Source: Edaphochlamys debaryana (Eukaryota; Chlorophyta; Chlorophyceae; Chlamydomonadales). Taken from it: 64,000 nt of DNA. Location: positions 62,001-126,000 of the forward strand of contig JAEHOE010000085.1 of the NCBI GenBank assembly GCA_016858145.1, written 5' to 3'. Of the stretch, positions 34,377 through 44,000 are shown in pieces. Position 1 is the stretch's first letter. The number at the start of each line of letters is the position of its first letter. The notes under the pieces are model-generated. The model searched no databases, was not told the DNA's origin, and saw only the letters and a program-made list of their open reading frames with translations. The position numbers and the translations under genes are program-made.

Positions 34377-34982
34377 CCTGCAAAGGGGGGCCGGGGCGGG
34401 GAGCGACGAAGTCGGGGCGACGGCGACAGACGTGTGCGGCGGTGATGTGTGTAGGGGGAATGAGGGCTAGGCGAGCAGGTTGGAGGCCGAAGAAGGTTGT
34501 GCGTTGTTCCCCCCTTTCACCAGCTCACTTGGCTCTACGCTGCAGTGCGAAATGGGGCGGTCTGGGGCGATCGCACTTGCTCGAGCGGGTCCCTGCAATT
34601 TGTGGAGACGGGTGTGACGGGTCTGGGCGGTGGTGCTGAGTTGTTTGGAAGGGACACCGCCCTGAACCTGACGGGAAGCTGCGCTCCCAGGCCCCTCCGC
34701 GTGGGGGCGCATTGCGATGCGCTGTGCAGGATGCGGGGGGAAGCAGGTTCTCCGGCGCTGTGCGCAGGCGGAGAAGTGTGCGTTGCAGGGGCGGCGGCAG
34801 GGGGGCGGTCGGAGGCGGCTAGGGCAGGGGTACGTTGCCGCATGCCGCTGTGGGCCGTGGGGGCTGTCAGATGCACGCGTTGTAGTTGCTCCACCAGGGC
34901 TCCACGCTGCCCCCCGGCATGCGGTGGCGTTGCGTCCAGGGTGCCGGTGGCATGAACGCTCTAGAGCATCAGTCCGCTACCG
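34377..34982. other. 3' region of RRM/U-box gene, no gene seen
   Basis: About 600 bp between the TAG of the RRM/U-box gene and the start of the duplicated segment. It should contain the 3' UTR; no TGTAA motif was found, and open frames lack any domain signature. Confidence 0.45.
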
Positions 34983-35684
34983 GGAAGCTCGGTTTATGGT
35001 GTGAGCTCAGGCAGCCTGGGGCCCGCCTGGACGCCCGGCCCCAGGCGTCCCAGCGCCGCGCAGGGCCGCAACCGTTGCTTTAACCTGAAGTTCATGTGTT
35101 TGCTAGTCCCTGTGCTTGCCGGGGCGTCGGCTTTACTTGGGACTCGCCGAGTGTCGGAGAGCTCTATGCCCGCCCTTCCTCGCATGCGCCAAGAGCAAAG
35201 CAAAGTGAACTAAATCTGTGATCGATTGCCGATGGCGGGGCCGCTGACCTGACGAGGTGCCGGCGACGCCCATGGGGGGGGAGCAGCAACCGCAGCACAG
35301 GGAGGAGGGCTGGCTTGCCAGCCTCGCTGCCGGCCCAGCTGCCACGCTTCAACAGTCCTCATAGCTGTAACGCAAGTCTCTACCTCGTCGGCTTTCCCTA
35401 GGCGGTGCTGAGGCGCAGCACGCACATGGCCGTTTGAGCAAGCCCAAGGAGCACGCAACATGGGGAGCCGAGCACTGGAGACTGCCACGAGCCTTGAGCC
35501 GTACCTGAACCGGAGAGTGCTCTTCGTCCAGGGCATACCCAGCGAATGTCCCAAGAACGAGGTCCTCTCGGTAGATCTGCGCCCGCGCGCTCTGGCATAG
35601 GCGCGCATCAGCCCCCCCGGCACCAGCGACGGGCACTGCAGGGCTGTCGGTGGCGGTTTAGCGAGGAGCGGTCGGGAGGGCTTC
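34983..35684 (+). repeat. duplicated segment, copy 2 (orphan 5' end of RRM/U-box gene)
   Basis: Direct repeat of 29302-30002, placed about 600 bp downstream of the full-length gene. It keeps the promoter region, exon 1 and the start of intron 1. The similarity ends abruptly near 35684. Confidence 0.9.
35460..35570 (+). pseudogene. orphan first exon of RRM/U-box gene
   Basis: Reads MGSRALETATSLEPYLNRRV and on to SECPKNEVLS, the same as exon 1 of the gene at 29776, with the same donor sites. No RRM acceptor exon follows, because sequence diverges inside the intron and then enters the copied peroxiredoxin 5' end on the other strand. Read unspliced, it stops after about 46 codons. It is a truncated duplicate unless it splices to an unseen exon. 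Confidence 0.8.
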
Positions 35685-35771
35685 TTACTGTGGAGGGGAC
35701 ACGCCTCTCCCACAGGCCCCACCCCGCACGTTCAGCCTTGCGATTCAGCTGAGACCTGGTGTAGGGGACGC

Positions 35772-36197
35772 ACCTGGAGCGCTGAAGCCGGGCGCGGGGG
35801 CGCCCACGCGTACCTGCGAGGGAACGGGGGTGGGGTGGCCGAGGGTATTGGCGTACGCGTGCCAAATCCCCACCCCCCGCAACCCTATCCCGGCACATCC
35901 GAGCTCCTCAAACCCCGAGACTTGTCGCTCACAGCCCGCTCCGCTGCAGCTCCCGGTGCTGGGCGCGTCTGCCATGTACCGCGCTGCCCGCACCCAGCCA
36001 CACCTCGGGTGGCGGGTACATGACCATGGACTCGAACATGCCCACGTGGCCGTCCTCGGAATCCGAGTCGCTGGAGCTGGAGCTGGAGCTAGAGCTGGAG
36101 CTGGCAAAGCCGCGGACGGGCAGGCTGGGCACGGCACGAGGCGCCCCGGCGGGGACGGCCGATCGCGCCATGCTGACCATGTGCGAGAGCGCAGGCG
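35772..36197 (-). repeat. duplicated segment, copy 2 (5' part of peroxiredoxin gene)
   Basis: About 426 bp matching 39682-40096 (part of exon 1, intron 1 and exon 2 of the Prx-Trx gene). The Ser-rich tract is slightly longer here. Similarity stops within exon 1 near 36197, upstream of the [14 protein letters not shown] segment. Confidence 0.9.
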
Positions 36198-36327
36198 GGG
36201 GAGGCGGGGAGCTGATGACAGTGTTGGGACGGTGGCAATTTGACAGGTCACAACCAGCGGCAGCGTAGGGGAGGGGCGCCAACAGCAACATCAACGCGCC
36301 CGCCCTCCAATTATGCTGTTGGGCCAT
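35774..36327 (-). pseudogene. truncated peroxiredoxin copy with a replaced N-terminus
   Basis: Exon 36004-36327 and exon 35774-35813 keep the open frame and splice sites of Prx-Trx exons 1-2, including the FASSSSS tract, [12 protein letters not shown] and [12 protein letters not shown]. The first ~45 residues differ: MAQQHNWRAGALMLLLAPLP resembles a secretory signal peptide rather than the mitochondrial presequence of the full gene. No catalytic exon follows, since the sequence runs into the RRM/U-box duplicate. It is a broken copy, or at most a short chimeric peptide. Confidence 0.75.
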
Positions 36328-36686
36328 GGCATCGTGGCAGTCACAGGCGTGTCTTGCGCCTGGGCAGCCTACAGCTCTAGTGGGCCATTACCACGTACGA
36401 ACAGCAATGGCAACCGCAACAGCCACCCACACGCCTGCACCCACCCATACACGGCGCGATACAGCCTACTCCCTCGGATCGGCCCAGTGCGCCTCCCATA
36501 CCCTGCGGTCTACCGCGCCAACGCGTCCTCTTCCCAGCCGCCTGCCTCCTCTGCGTGCCGCCTCACGGCCCCTCAGGGGAAAGCCCGCTTGCGACCCCCG
36601 CCCGCACCCTGGCCCCTCCTGCTCCCGCCGCCTCCCGCCCCGTGCCGGCCATTGCCACCTCATCATACGGAGTCCGCACTCCCCAG
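36328..36686. other. 3' flank of Prx-Trx gene
   Basis: About 360 bp between the Prx-Trx stop codon and the truncated Prx copy. It presumably holds the 3' UTR. No motif stands out. Confidence 0.45.
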
Positions 36687-39600
36687 TCACTTGCCCCCCT
36701 TGCCCTTGCCGGCCCCCGCCAGCGCCGCCACTGCGTCCTCCAGCGGCTTCTTCTTGTAGCCCGTGACGGGGTCGGCCACCTCCTTGCCGCCCTGCGGGTG
36801 GGGGGTTTGGGGTGGGGGTGGGGGAGGCGGAGTGACGGGGGCATCGCGGCACGCTTGGCAGATGGGATGAGCCTCGGAAGATGCTCGTCTGCGGCCCCTG
36901 GCCCCGCCCAATGCCCCTGCAGCCCCCCGCCGCCCCCGCTCGCCTTGAAGAACCTGAAGGCGGGCAGCGCCTTGACCCCCAGCTCCCCCGCCGCCGCCTC
37001 CAGCTCGGGGGCGGTGGTGTCGAACTTGGCAAAGGTCTGGGACGGGGGAGGGGGGAGGGGGGGGGGAGGGGGGTGGAGGCGATCAAGAGGGTCGTACAAG
37101 CGGGGGCTGGCCTGCGGGATGGCATGGAGGGGTGGAGGGGCAGAAGAGCGCCGACCCGCCCACTCCCGAGGGCGCGGGCATCCGCGGTACCCTGCCAGCC
37201 CTGGCTTCCGCCTGCCCACGCACACTACCAGCACCCAAGCCCCCCAGCCCCCTTCCCCGCTTCCCCCTCTCCGCCACCCCCACCCCGCCACCCACCACGC
37301 CCGGGTACTTGTCCACCAGGGTGTCCAGGAAGGGCCCGATCTGCCGGCACTTGCCGCACCACCTGGGGGGGTGGAGGGGGACACGGGGTGGCCGGCCTGT
37401 CGGGAGGCGCTGGCAGGGCAGGTGGGGCAGCGCAGTGCTGCAATCGCCGTTCCAACGTTCCCAGTCACCCCCGCGCCTCAGCGCACCCTTCGCCTTTCTC
37501 CCCCCCTCCCCCCTCCCCTGCCCCCCCCCCCTCACGGCGCGTAGAAGTCCACCACGGTGGGTCCGGGGCCGGCGGTGAGGCGCTGGTAGTCGGCCTTGGA
37601 GGCGATGACCTGGGGGGGTAGGGAAGGGGGGGAGGGGGTAGGGAAGGGGGCCGGAGGGATCGGACCGGGCAGGCGGTGCCGCCCTCCTCGCACTGCGGAG
37701 CCGCACCCCTGATCCGCGCTCGTCTGCGCCCCACCCCCAGGGAGCCGCCCTCACGCCCCCACCCCCACCTGCAGCTTGGTGCCGAAGGCCGAGTCCTCCT
37801 CCTGCGGGGGGGCAGGGGTCCAATTTGGGCTAGTGGCAGTCTCTTGGCTGGCGACCGGGACCTCGGAGCAGCACACATCGCCCAAAAGCCGCGCCCCCCG
37901 TCTGCGCACGCCCCTCCCTCCCCTCCTCTCCCCCCCCCCACCGCGTCCTTGACGTCCTTGAAGTACTCGAGGCTCTTCTCGCTGTCCGCCACCATGGTCT
38001 TGGAGCCGGGCTTCCAGTTGGCGGGGCACACCTGGGGGGTGGGTGTGGGGGTGGGTGGACGGGGTGCAGAGGAGAGAGGTGATGGCTGCGGGGGTGCCAA
38101 AGAGCCTGGAGTACGGTAACCGGGGCTGCTGAGGTGCTGCCCCTCCCCCGAGCCCCCAACTACACCCTTTCACCCCCCCCCCCACCTCCCCGTGCTCCGC
38201 GTGGTACTGGATGGCCTGCAGCGTGCGCAGCGCCTCGTCCACGGAGCGACCGACTGGGGGAGGGGGATCGGAGTGGGGATTGATGGAAGCGTGAAGGGAT
38301 GCTGCTGCGGGTGGCCCCCGGCAACCAGGAGTCTCGCCCTCCAGCCCCTCCTCCGCACCCCCCCTCCCACCCTTGTTGCCCCCGCCCCCCTCGGCCTGTC
38401 CCCACCGCTGGCCGCAGCAAGGCGCAACGCTTGTTCTGCTGGTCAATTCCCCTCAACGCTCCCGCCCTTGCTCCCTTTTACCCCCCCTCGTCCCCCGCCC
38501 CTCCTCCTCCCCCCCCCCACGTGCACCCACTGGGCAGGTCGTTGACCGTCACGTGCTGCACCACCCCCTGCGGGTTGATGATGAACAGCCCGCGCAGCGC
38601 GATGCCCAGCTTCTCGATCAGCACGCCGTACCGCGCAGAGATCTCCTTGGTGGTGTCGGCCAGGATGGGGATCTGGGTCGGGGGGGGGGGCAAGGGAAGT
38701 GAGGATTGGGTTGGGTATTGCCGGGGGAAGGGGCTGCCTTGACAACGGGCTCCACCTCCCCTGCAGGCTGCACCTCCCTTCCCTCCGCCCCACGTCCCCT
38801 CCCCCCCCCCCCAACCACCTGCATGTAGCCCAGGCCGCCGCGGTTACGGGGCGTCCTGTGGGGGGTGGGGGTCGAAGGGGTTCAGGGAGGCACGCAACGG
38901 GGGTGCGGGTCGGCAGACTGTGAGGGCTGAGGCGGGCCGGCGCCCGCTCCACCCATCCTCGGGTAACCCCCCCTCTCTATGACCCCCCACCCCCCCCATG
39001 CCCCCCACCTGATCCAGGCCAGGTGACACTCCTCGGTGTCGGTGGAGGCAGCGATGAGCTGGCAGTTGAGCGCCTCGAACTCCTGGGGGGGGGGGAAGAG
39101 GGGGCACGGGGAGAGGGGGCGGGCCAGTATGTGAGGACAAGGGTATTGTGCTCCGTGTCGCCGGCGGTCGCCGCACCCCCCCGCCCCCCTCGTACTGGTG
39201 CTCCCCACCGGACCCCCCCTCGCGTGGGCACGCTCCCCTCTGAGCAAGCCCCCACTGCTCGCCTTGGCGCGGTCGGAGAAGGCGATGATCTCGGTGGGGC
39301 ACACGAAGGTGAAGTCCTGGGGGGGGGGGGTGAATGCGGGGGTAGAGGTGGAGGGAGGTCCAGGGAGCTGGCGGGGAAGCTCGGTCGAGGGGTGCGGCCT
39401 CCTCCCCAGCCCCCCCCCGCTCCCCCCCAAACACACACACGCACACGCACCTTGGGGTAGAAGAAGAGGCACACGTACTTGCCCTTGGAGGTGTAGTCGG
39501 AGAGGGAGACCTTGCTGATCTCGCCGTCAACCACGGCTGGGGGGCGGGGGGGGAGGGGGCGGTGGGAACGGGTGTGGTATGGTGGGAGCGGGGACCCACG

Positions 39601-40181
39601 CGCGCGCCCCGTTGTCTATAATAACCCAAGATTCAGAACGCACCCCCACAAGTGTTGCCCCACTCCGCACAACAGAGCAATACCTGGAGCGCTGAAGCCG
39701 GGCGCGGGGGCGCCCACGCGTACCTGTGGGGGAACGGGGGTGGGGAGGCCGAGGGTTTTGGCGTACGCGTGCCAACCCCCCACCCCTTGCAATCCTACCC
39801 CGGCACATCCGAGCTCCTCAACCCCCGAGTCCCTCACAGCCCGCTCCGCTGCAGCTCCCGGTGACGGGCGGGTCTGCTATGTACCGCGCTGCCCGCACCC
39901 AGCCATACCTCGGGTGGCGGGTACATGACCATGGACTCGAACATGCCCACGTGGCCGTCCTCCGCATCCGAGTCGCTGGAGCTGGAGCTGGAGCTGGAGC
40001 TGGCAAAGCCGCGGACGGGCAGGCTGGGCACGGCACGAGGCGCCCCGGCGGGGACGGCCGATCGCGCCATGCTGACCATGTGCGAGAGCGCAGGCGCGGC
40101 CGCCGACGCTGCCGAGCCCTGCCCCCTGGCAAGACAGGCGAGCAGAGAAGCCGCCCGACGCATGCTGTTGGCCGATGGCAT
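36687..40181 (-). CDS. typical 2-Cys peroxiredoxin fused to a C-terminal thioredoxin domain, probably mitochondrial
   Basis: Fourteen exons: 39909-40181, 39684-39723, 39451-39536, 39263-39316, 39009-39082, 38819-38855, 38531-38672, 38186-38253, 37942-38031, 37769-37801, 37536-37609, 37296-37362, 36944-37036, 36687-36791; 411 aa. The N-terminus [20 protein letters not shown] through VRGFASS is Arg/Ser/Ala-rich without acids, as in mitochondrial presequences. The Prx domain (about 92-290) has peroxidatic Cys139 in DFTFVCPTE and resolving Cys260 in [12 protein letters not shown]. It also has GGLG (182-185) and YF (281-282), the pair that marks over-oxidation-sensitive eukaryotic 2-Cys Prx. The thioredoxin domain (about 300-405) has WCGKC at 325-329 (Lys in place of the common Pro) and the cis-Pro segment ALPAF. 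One chain could thus reduce peroxide and supply its own disulfide reductant. Introns 4 and 13 use GC donors (AAG|GCGAGC). Exons 1-2 are copied downstream. Confidence 0.88.
39682..40096 (-). repeat. duplicated segment, copy 1 (5' part of peroxiredoxin gene)
   Basis: The source-like copy within the intact Prx-Trx gene, matching 35772-36197. It covers exon 2, intron 1 and most of exon 1. Confidence 0.9.
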
Positions 40182-41019
40182 GGTGGCGAGCCAAAGTCCG
40201 TGTCGGAGGGTTGCGCGATGCAGCTCCTAGCCCTTCTGGGCGAGACCAAGGACGTGCGGCGATCTAGCAAGTGCCGGTGTGCACGCTACAAGTCGGCGTT
40301 GCGGTGCTCATGGGCGTTGGGCACCGTGCCACGATGCGTGCCCGCGAGGGCCGGCATCATCGCCTCGCTGGTGCCCCCCTCCCGTGCCTTCCGCCCCCCG
40401 CATATCCCCAACCTGGTAACTGCAATCGCTCCTCATGCCACGCAGGATGACGGCTGTGTCGCGCGAAGCCTGCGGCATCTATATGTCTGGAGCTCCGGTA
40501 GGGGCATGCGGAGGGCCACTGGAGGGGGGGTGCGCGGGTGATGCAAGGTCGCCGCGCCCCCCCGCATAGCCCCAGAACAGGCAGCTTATGCTTACCGGTA
40601 GGTTCTAAGAGTTACTAGGGGAGGTTATGCGTTTTGGGGCCGAGGTTGCGGTCGGCACGGGGTTGCGGCCGGACGCACCACCGGCTCGGCCGACGCCAGC
40701 CCTTGGCTCGGCCCCGCGCCAGGCTCCCCTCATGTCGGGCTACCAGGCTAAGGCCGCATGCACTTTCCCAGAGCGACACAAAATCTTATGAGCACAGCAT
40801 CTACACACACTCTCGTGCGCCCAGGCCTGAACCGATCCCACCACCCGGCGACCCCTCCACACTCTCCCACTCGCCTGCCGCGCACCTACCCCCTCCCCGG
40901 CGGGACGGTCCCAGGCAGGCAGGCAGCTGGCTCCCGCCCGGCGCCCCTGCAGGCGCCCGCTTCAGCAACACCCATAGCGGCAGAGCGGCAGGGGCGGAGG
41001 AGGGCGGCGGTGCTGCTGG
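40182..41019. other. divergent intergenic region between Prx-Trx and GT49 genes
   Basis: About 840 bp separating the Prx-Trx start (minus) from the first GT49 ATG (plus). It must hold both promoters. AT-richer sequence around 40570-40630 and 40780-40800 is the only compositional change seen. Confidence 0.45.
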
Positions 41020-44000
41020 ATGCGGCCGGCAGGCGCAGGCGCCCGCGTGCCGCCCCCACCCACCTCCTCACCCTCACCTCCACCCACGCCAACACCCGCA
41101 CCCGGGCACAAGGAGCCGGGCCCCCCTCCTGACGCCATCCAGGCCGCCCGCTCAGCCCGGGGCATGCAGGCCGCCGATGGTAACGGGGCAACGCCCGCGC
41201 AAGCGGCGAGTAGCACAGGTCGCAGTGGGAACGGCGGCGGCGGCGGCAGCGGCGGCGGCGGAGCCGGGGTGACAGGCGGAGGCGGCGCGGGGTCTTCGTC
41301 CCTGGCCGAGGCTGTGCGGGTGTTCATTGGCAGGCGCCTGGCGAGGGGGGCCGGCGGCGGGGGGGCGGATGCAACGCCTGCTGCTCCCCGGCAGCAGCAG
41401 CAGCGGCAGCCCGCAGCCCCCTCCTCGACGTCCGCCCGGCCGCCGCCACCCGCTATGCCGCCCTCGCCAGCACCCGCAGCCATCAAGCCGCCGCCCATGC
41501 CCCTTCCGGGGCCCTCCTCCCAGCCTCCACCCCTCCACACGCCCTCCAAGCGGCGCCCAGACACCGGGCGGCGCCCCCCGCCCCCGCCCAGACCGCGGCC
41601 GCACAGCTCGTCTCCGCCGCCTCCCCCGCCCGGCCCCTCGCAGGCCCCTCGCAGGCGGGCTGCCGCGGGCAGCCGCGTCCTGCTGGCCGCGGCGGCGGCG
41701 GTGGGCGCCCTGACGCTGCTGACGCTGCACGCCGTCGCCTACGACGGCAGCGGCAGGGCCCGGGCCGGCGGCGGCGTTGGCGGCGGCGGTGTGGCGGTGC
41801 TGCTGCTGGCGGTGCGCCCGGCCTCGGCCTCCACCTCCGCAGCCGCCGCCGGGGCCCGCGCCAGCCCCAACGGCACCGCCCCAGCGGCCGCCCATGCCCC
41901 CTCCCTGGGAACCTACCGCTGGAAACACCGCCTGGGCGGGCTGCGGGGCGGGGGCAGGAGCGATGGCAGCGGCGGCCACGGGGAAGGGGGAGCATCAAAG
42001 ACGGCAGCCGTGCAGAGTCGGTCCCTGCTGCTGGCCGATGGCGACGCAGCGCTGCTGAGGGCGCAGCAGCAGCAGCGGGGCAAGGCAGGGGCAGGGGCAG
42101 CAGTCGGCTCCCCGGGGAGCAGCGGGGGTGGTGGCCTGCCCGGCTGGCTGCAAGCCGTGGGCGCGCTGGCCGCCCGGGGCGCGGCCTGGCTCAGCGGCAC
42201 CGCCCCAGAGCCCCCCACAGCCTCGCAGCCCGCCGCCGCCACCTTGCCAGCTGCAGTTGCAGTCCCCGATCCCTCAGCTTCTGCCCCCGCGACTGTCCCC
42301 GAGGCAGGCGCTGCCGCCACGCTGCCCGACAGCGCCCTGGCGCACATCCGCACGGAGCAGGGCTCGGGGCCCGGCAGCAGCAGCGCCCAGCCCCACACCT
42401 TGGCAACGCCCTTGCGCCCAGCGGGCACTCTGCCTGCCCTCATGCTACCTCAGGACGGGGCACAGGCATCGCACCGGGAGGCAGCGGGGCTCCTGGCGGC
42501 ACCAGCGGCAAACACCAGCGGCACTGAGGGGGACGGGGGCGGCAGCGGTGGCGGTGGCGGCAGCGGGGCGGTGGTTGCGGGCGCGGGCGCCTCTGCGCTG
42601 CGGCGGTGCCTCAACAGCCGCTACGAGGGCACGGCGGCGGGGTGGGAGGACGTGGGCGCGGCCTGGGCGACGGTCAAGGTGGCGGGTGCGTGGTGTTTCG
42701 GGCGGGAAGGGCAGGGTGCTGGGGGGACGGCCAAGTAAGGCCAACGGCCAAAGGCCAACGGCCAAAGGCCAACGGCCAAAGGCCAACGGCCAAAGGCCAA
42801 CGGCCAAAGGCCAACGGCCTTCTACTGACGGCGCACACATGGCTCCCTCCTCCTCTTCCCACCCCCACTCCCATCCCCCACCTCCAGGCGTGTGGTGGTC
42901 GTCCCGCAGCTCGGCGCTGCCCCTCACCGTCGTCACACAGCTGTCCGTCAACAGGTGGGGGGCACGCAGGCGGCGGGGGGGCGGAGCAGGGTTTCCCCGG
43001 GGCCCAGCACCCCCACATGGACATCCCCCTGACCTCCTAGCCCTGTCCCTCATCCTCCCGCCCACCTTCACCTCCCCACCCCCCGCACGTTCCTTACCAC
43101 CCCCCGCCCCCCGCCCAAAGGCTGCAGCAGCTCCGAGCCATGTGCCGCGCCTGGCACGGCCCCCTCAGCGCTGTGGTGTACGTGCCCCTGGCGCTGCACG
43201 AGCCGCCCGGGCCCGGGGCCCTGGGCGCCGACCCGGGCGCGGACGCAGAGGCGGAGGGGGCTACGCATGCGCCCGGTGAGCGGCCGTCCGGTGTGCGTGC
43301 TGCGCGTGAAGCGCTGCTGCGGTGACGCTTTCCTGGCTGTCAGAACCGGCTCTGGTGCCTGACCCCTTCGCTCTCCCCTTGCTCCTTCTTCTCCGAAGGT
43401 GCCGGCAGGGGCAGCCGTGGGCGGAGGCGGCGCGGGCGTAGCCGCGGCCGGGGCGGCAGCACGGGGCCAAGCCAGGAAGGCACTGCCGGCGGCAGCCGGC
43501 GGCGTCTGCTTCAGGGGGGTGGCGCGGGTGGGGGTGAGGGGGAGCAGCCCCTGCTCGACCCCTGGCTGCAGCAGCTGAGGGCGTTCCAGGGGGCCGCCTC
43601 GTCTTCGTCGTCGGGGCACCCGGAGGCGCTGGACACCAGCCCCTTCGTCGCACATCGGACAGAGCCCTGGCTGTCTGGCGACCAGGCCTCCGCGACGCAG
43701 GCCACTTCCTTTGCCTCAGCCTCAGCCTCCGTCGCCCCGGCCGCCCCCGCCCCCGCTCCCTCGGCGCTGGCTCTGGAGCCGTGGCACCTGGAGGCGCTGC
43801 GGGAGGCGGCGGCGCGGGTGCGCTCGTTCTGGCGCGAGATGGAGGACAAGCGGTGGGTGGGCGGGATGGTGTGTTAGGAAACGAGGAAACCGTAAGCAAG
43901 CGGAAAGCCCGGCGAGACTCCGAAGGTGTGAGGCGCCAACTGCTCCCGACGGGATGGTGTGTGTGCCTCTCGCTGAGGCGCAGCGCGCAGGACGCCCAGC

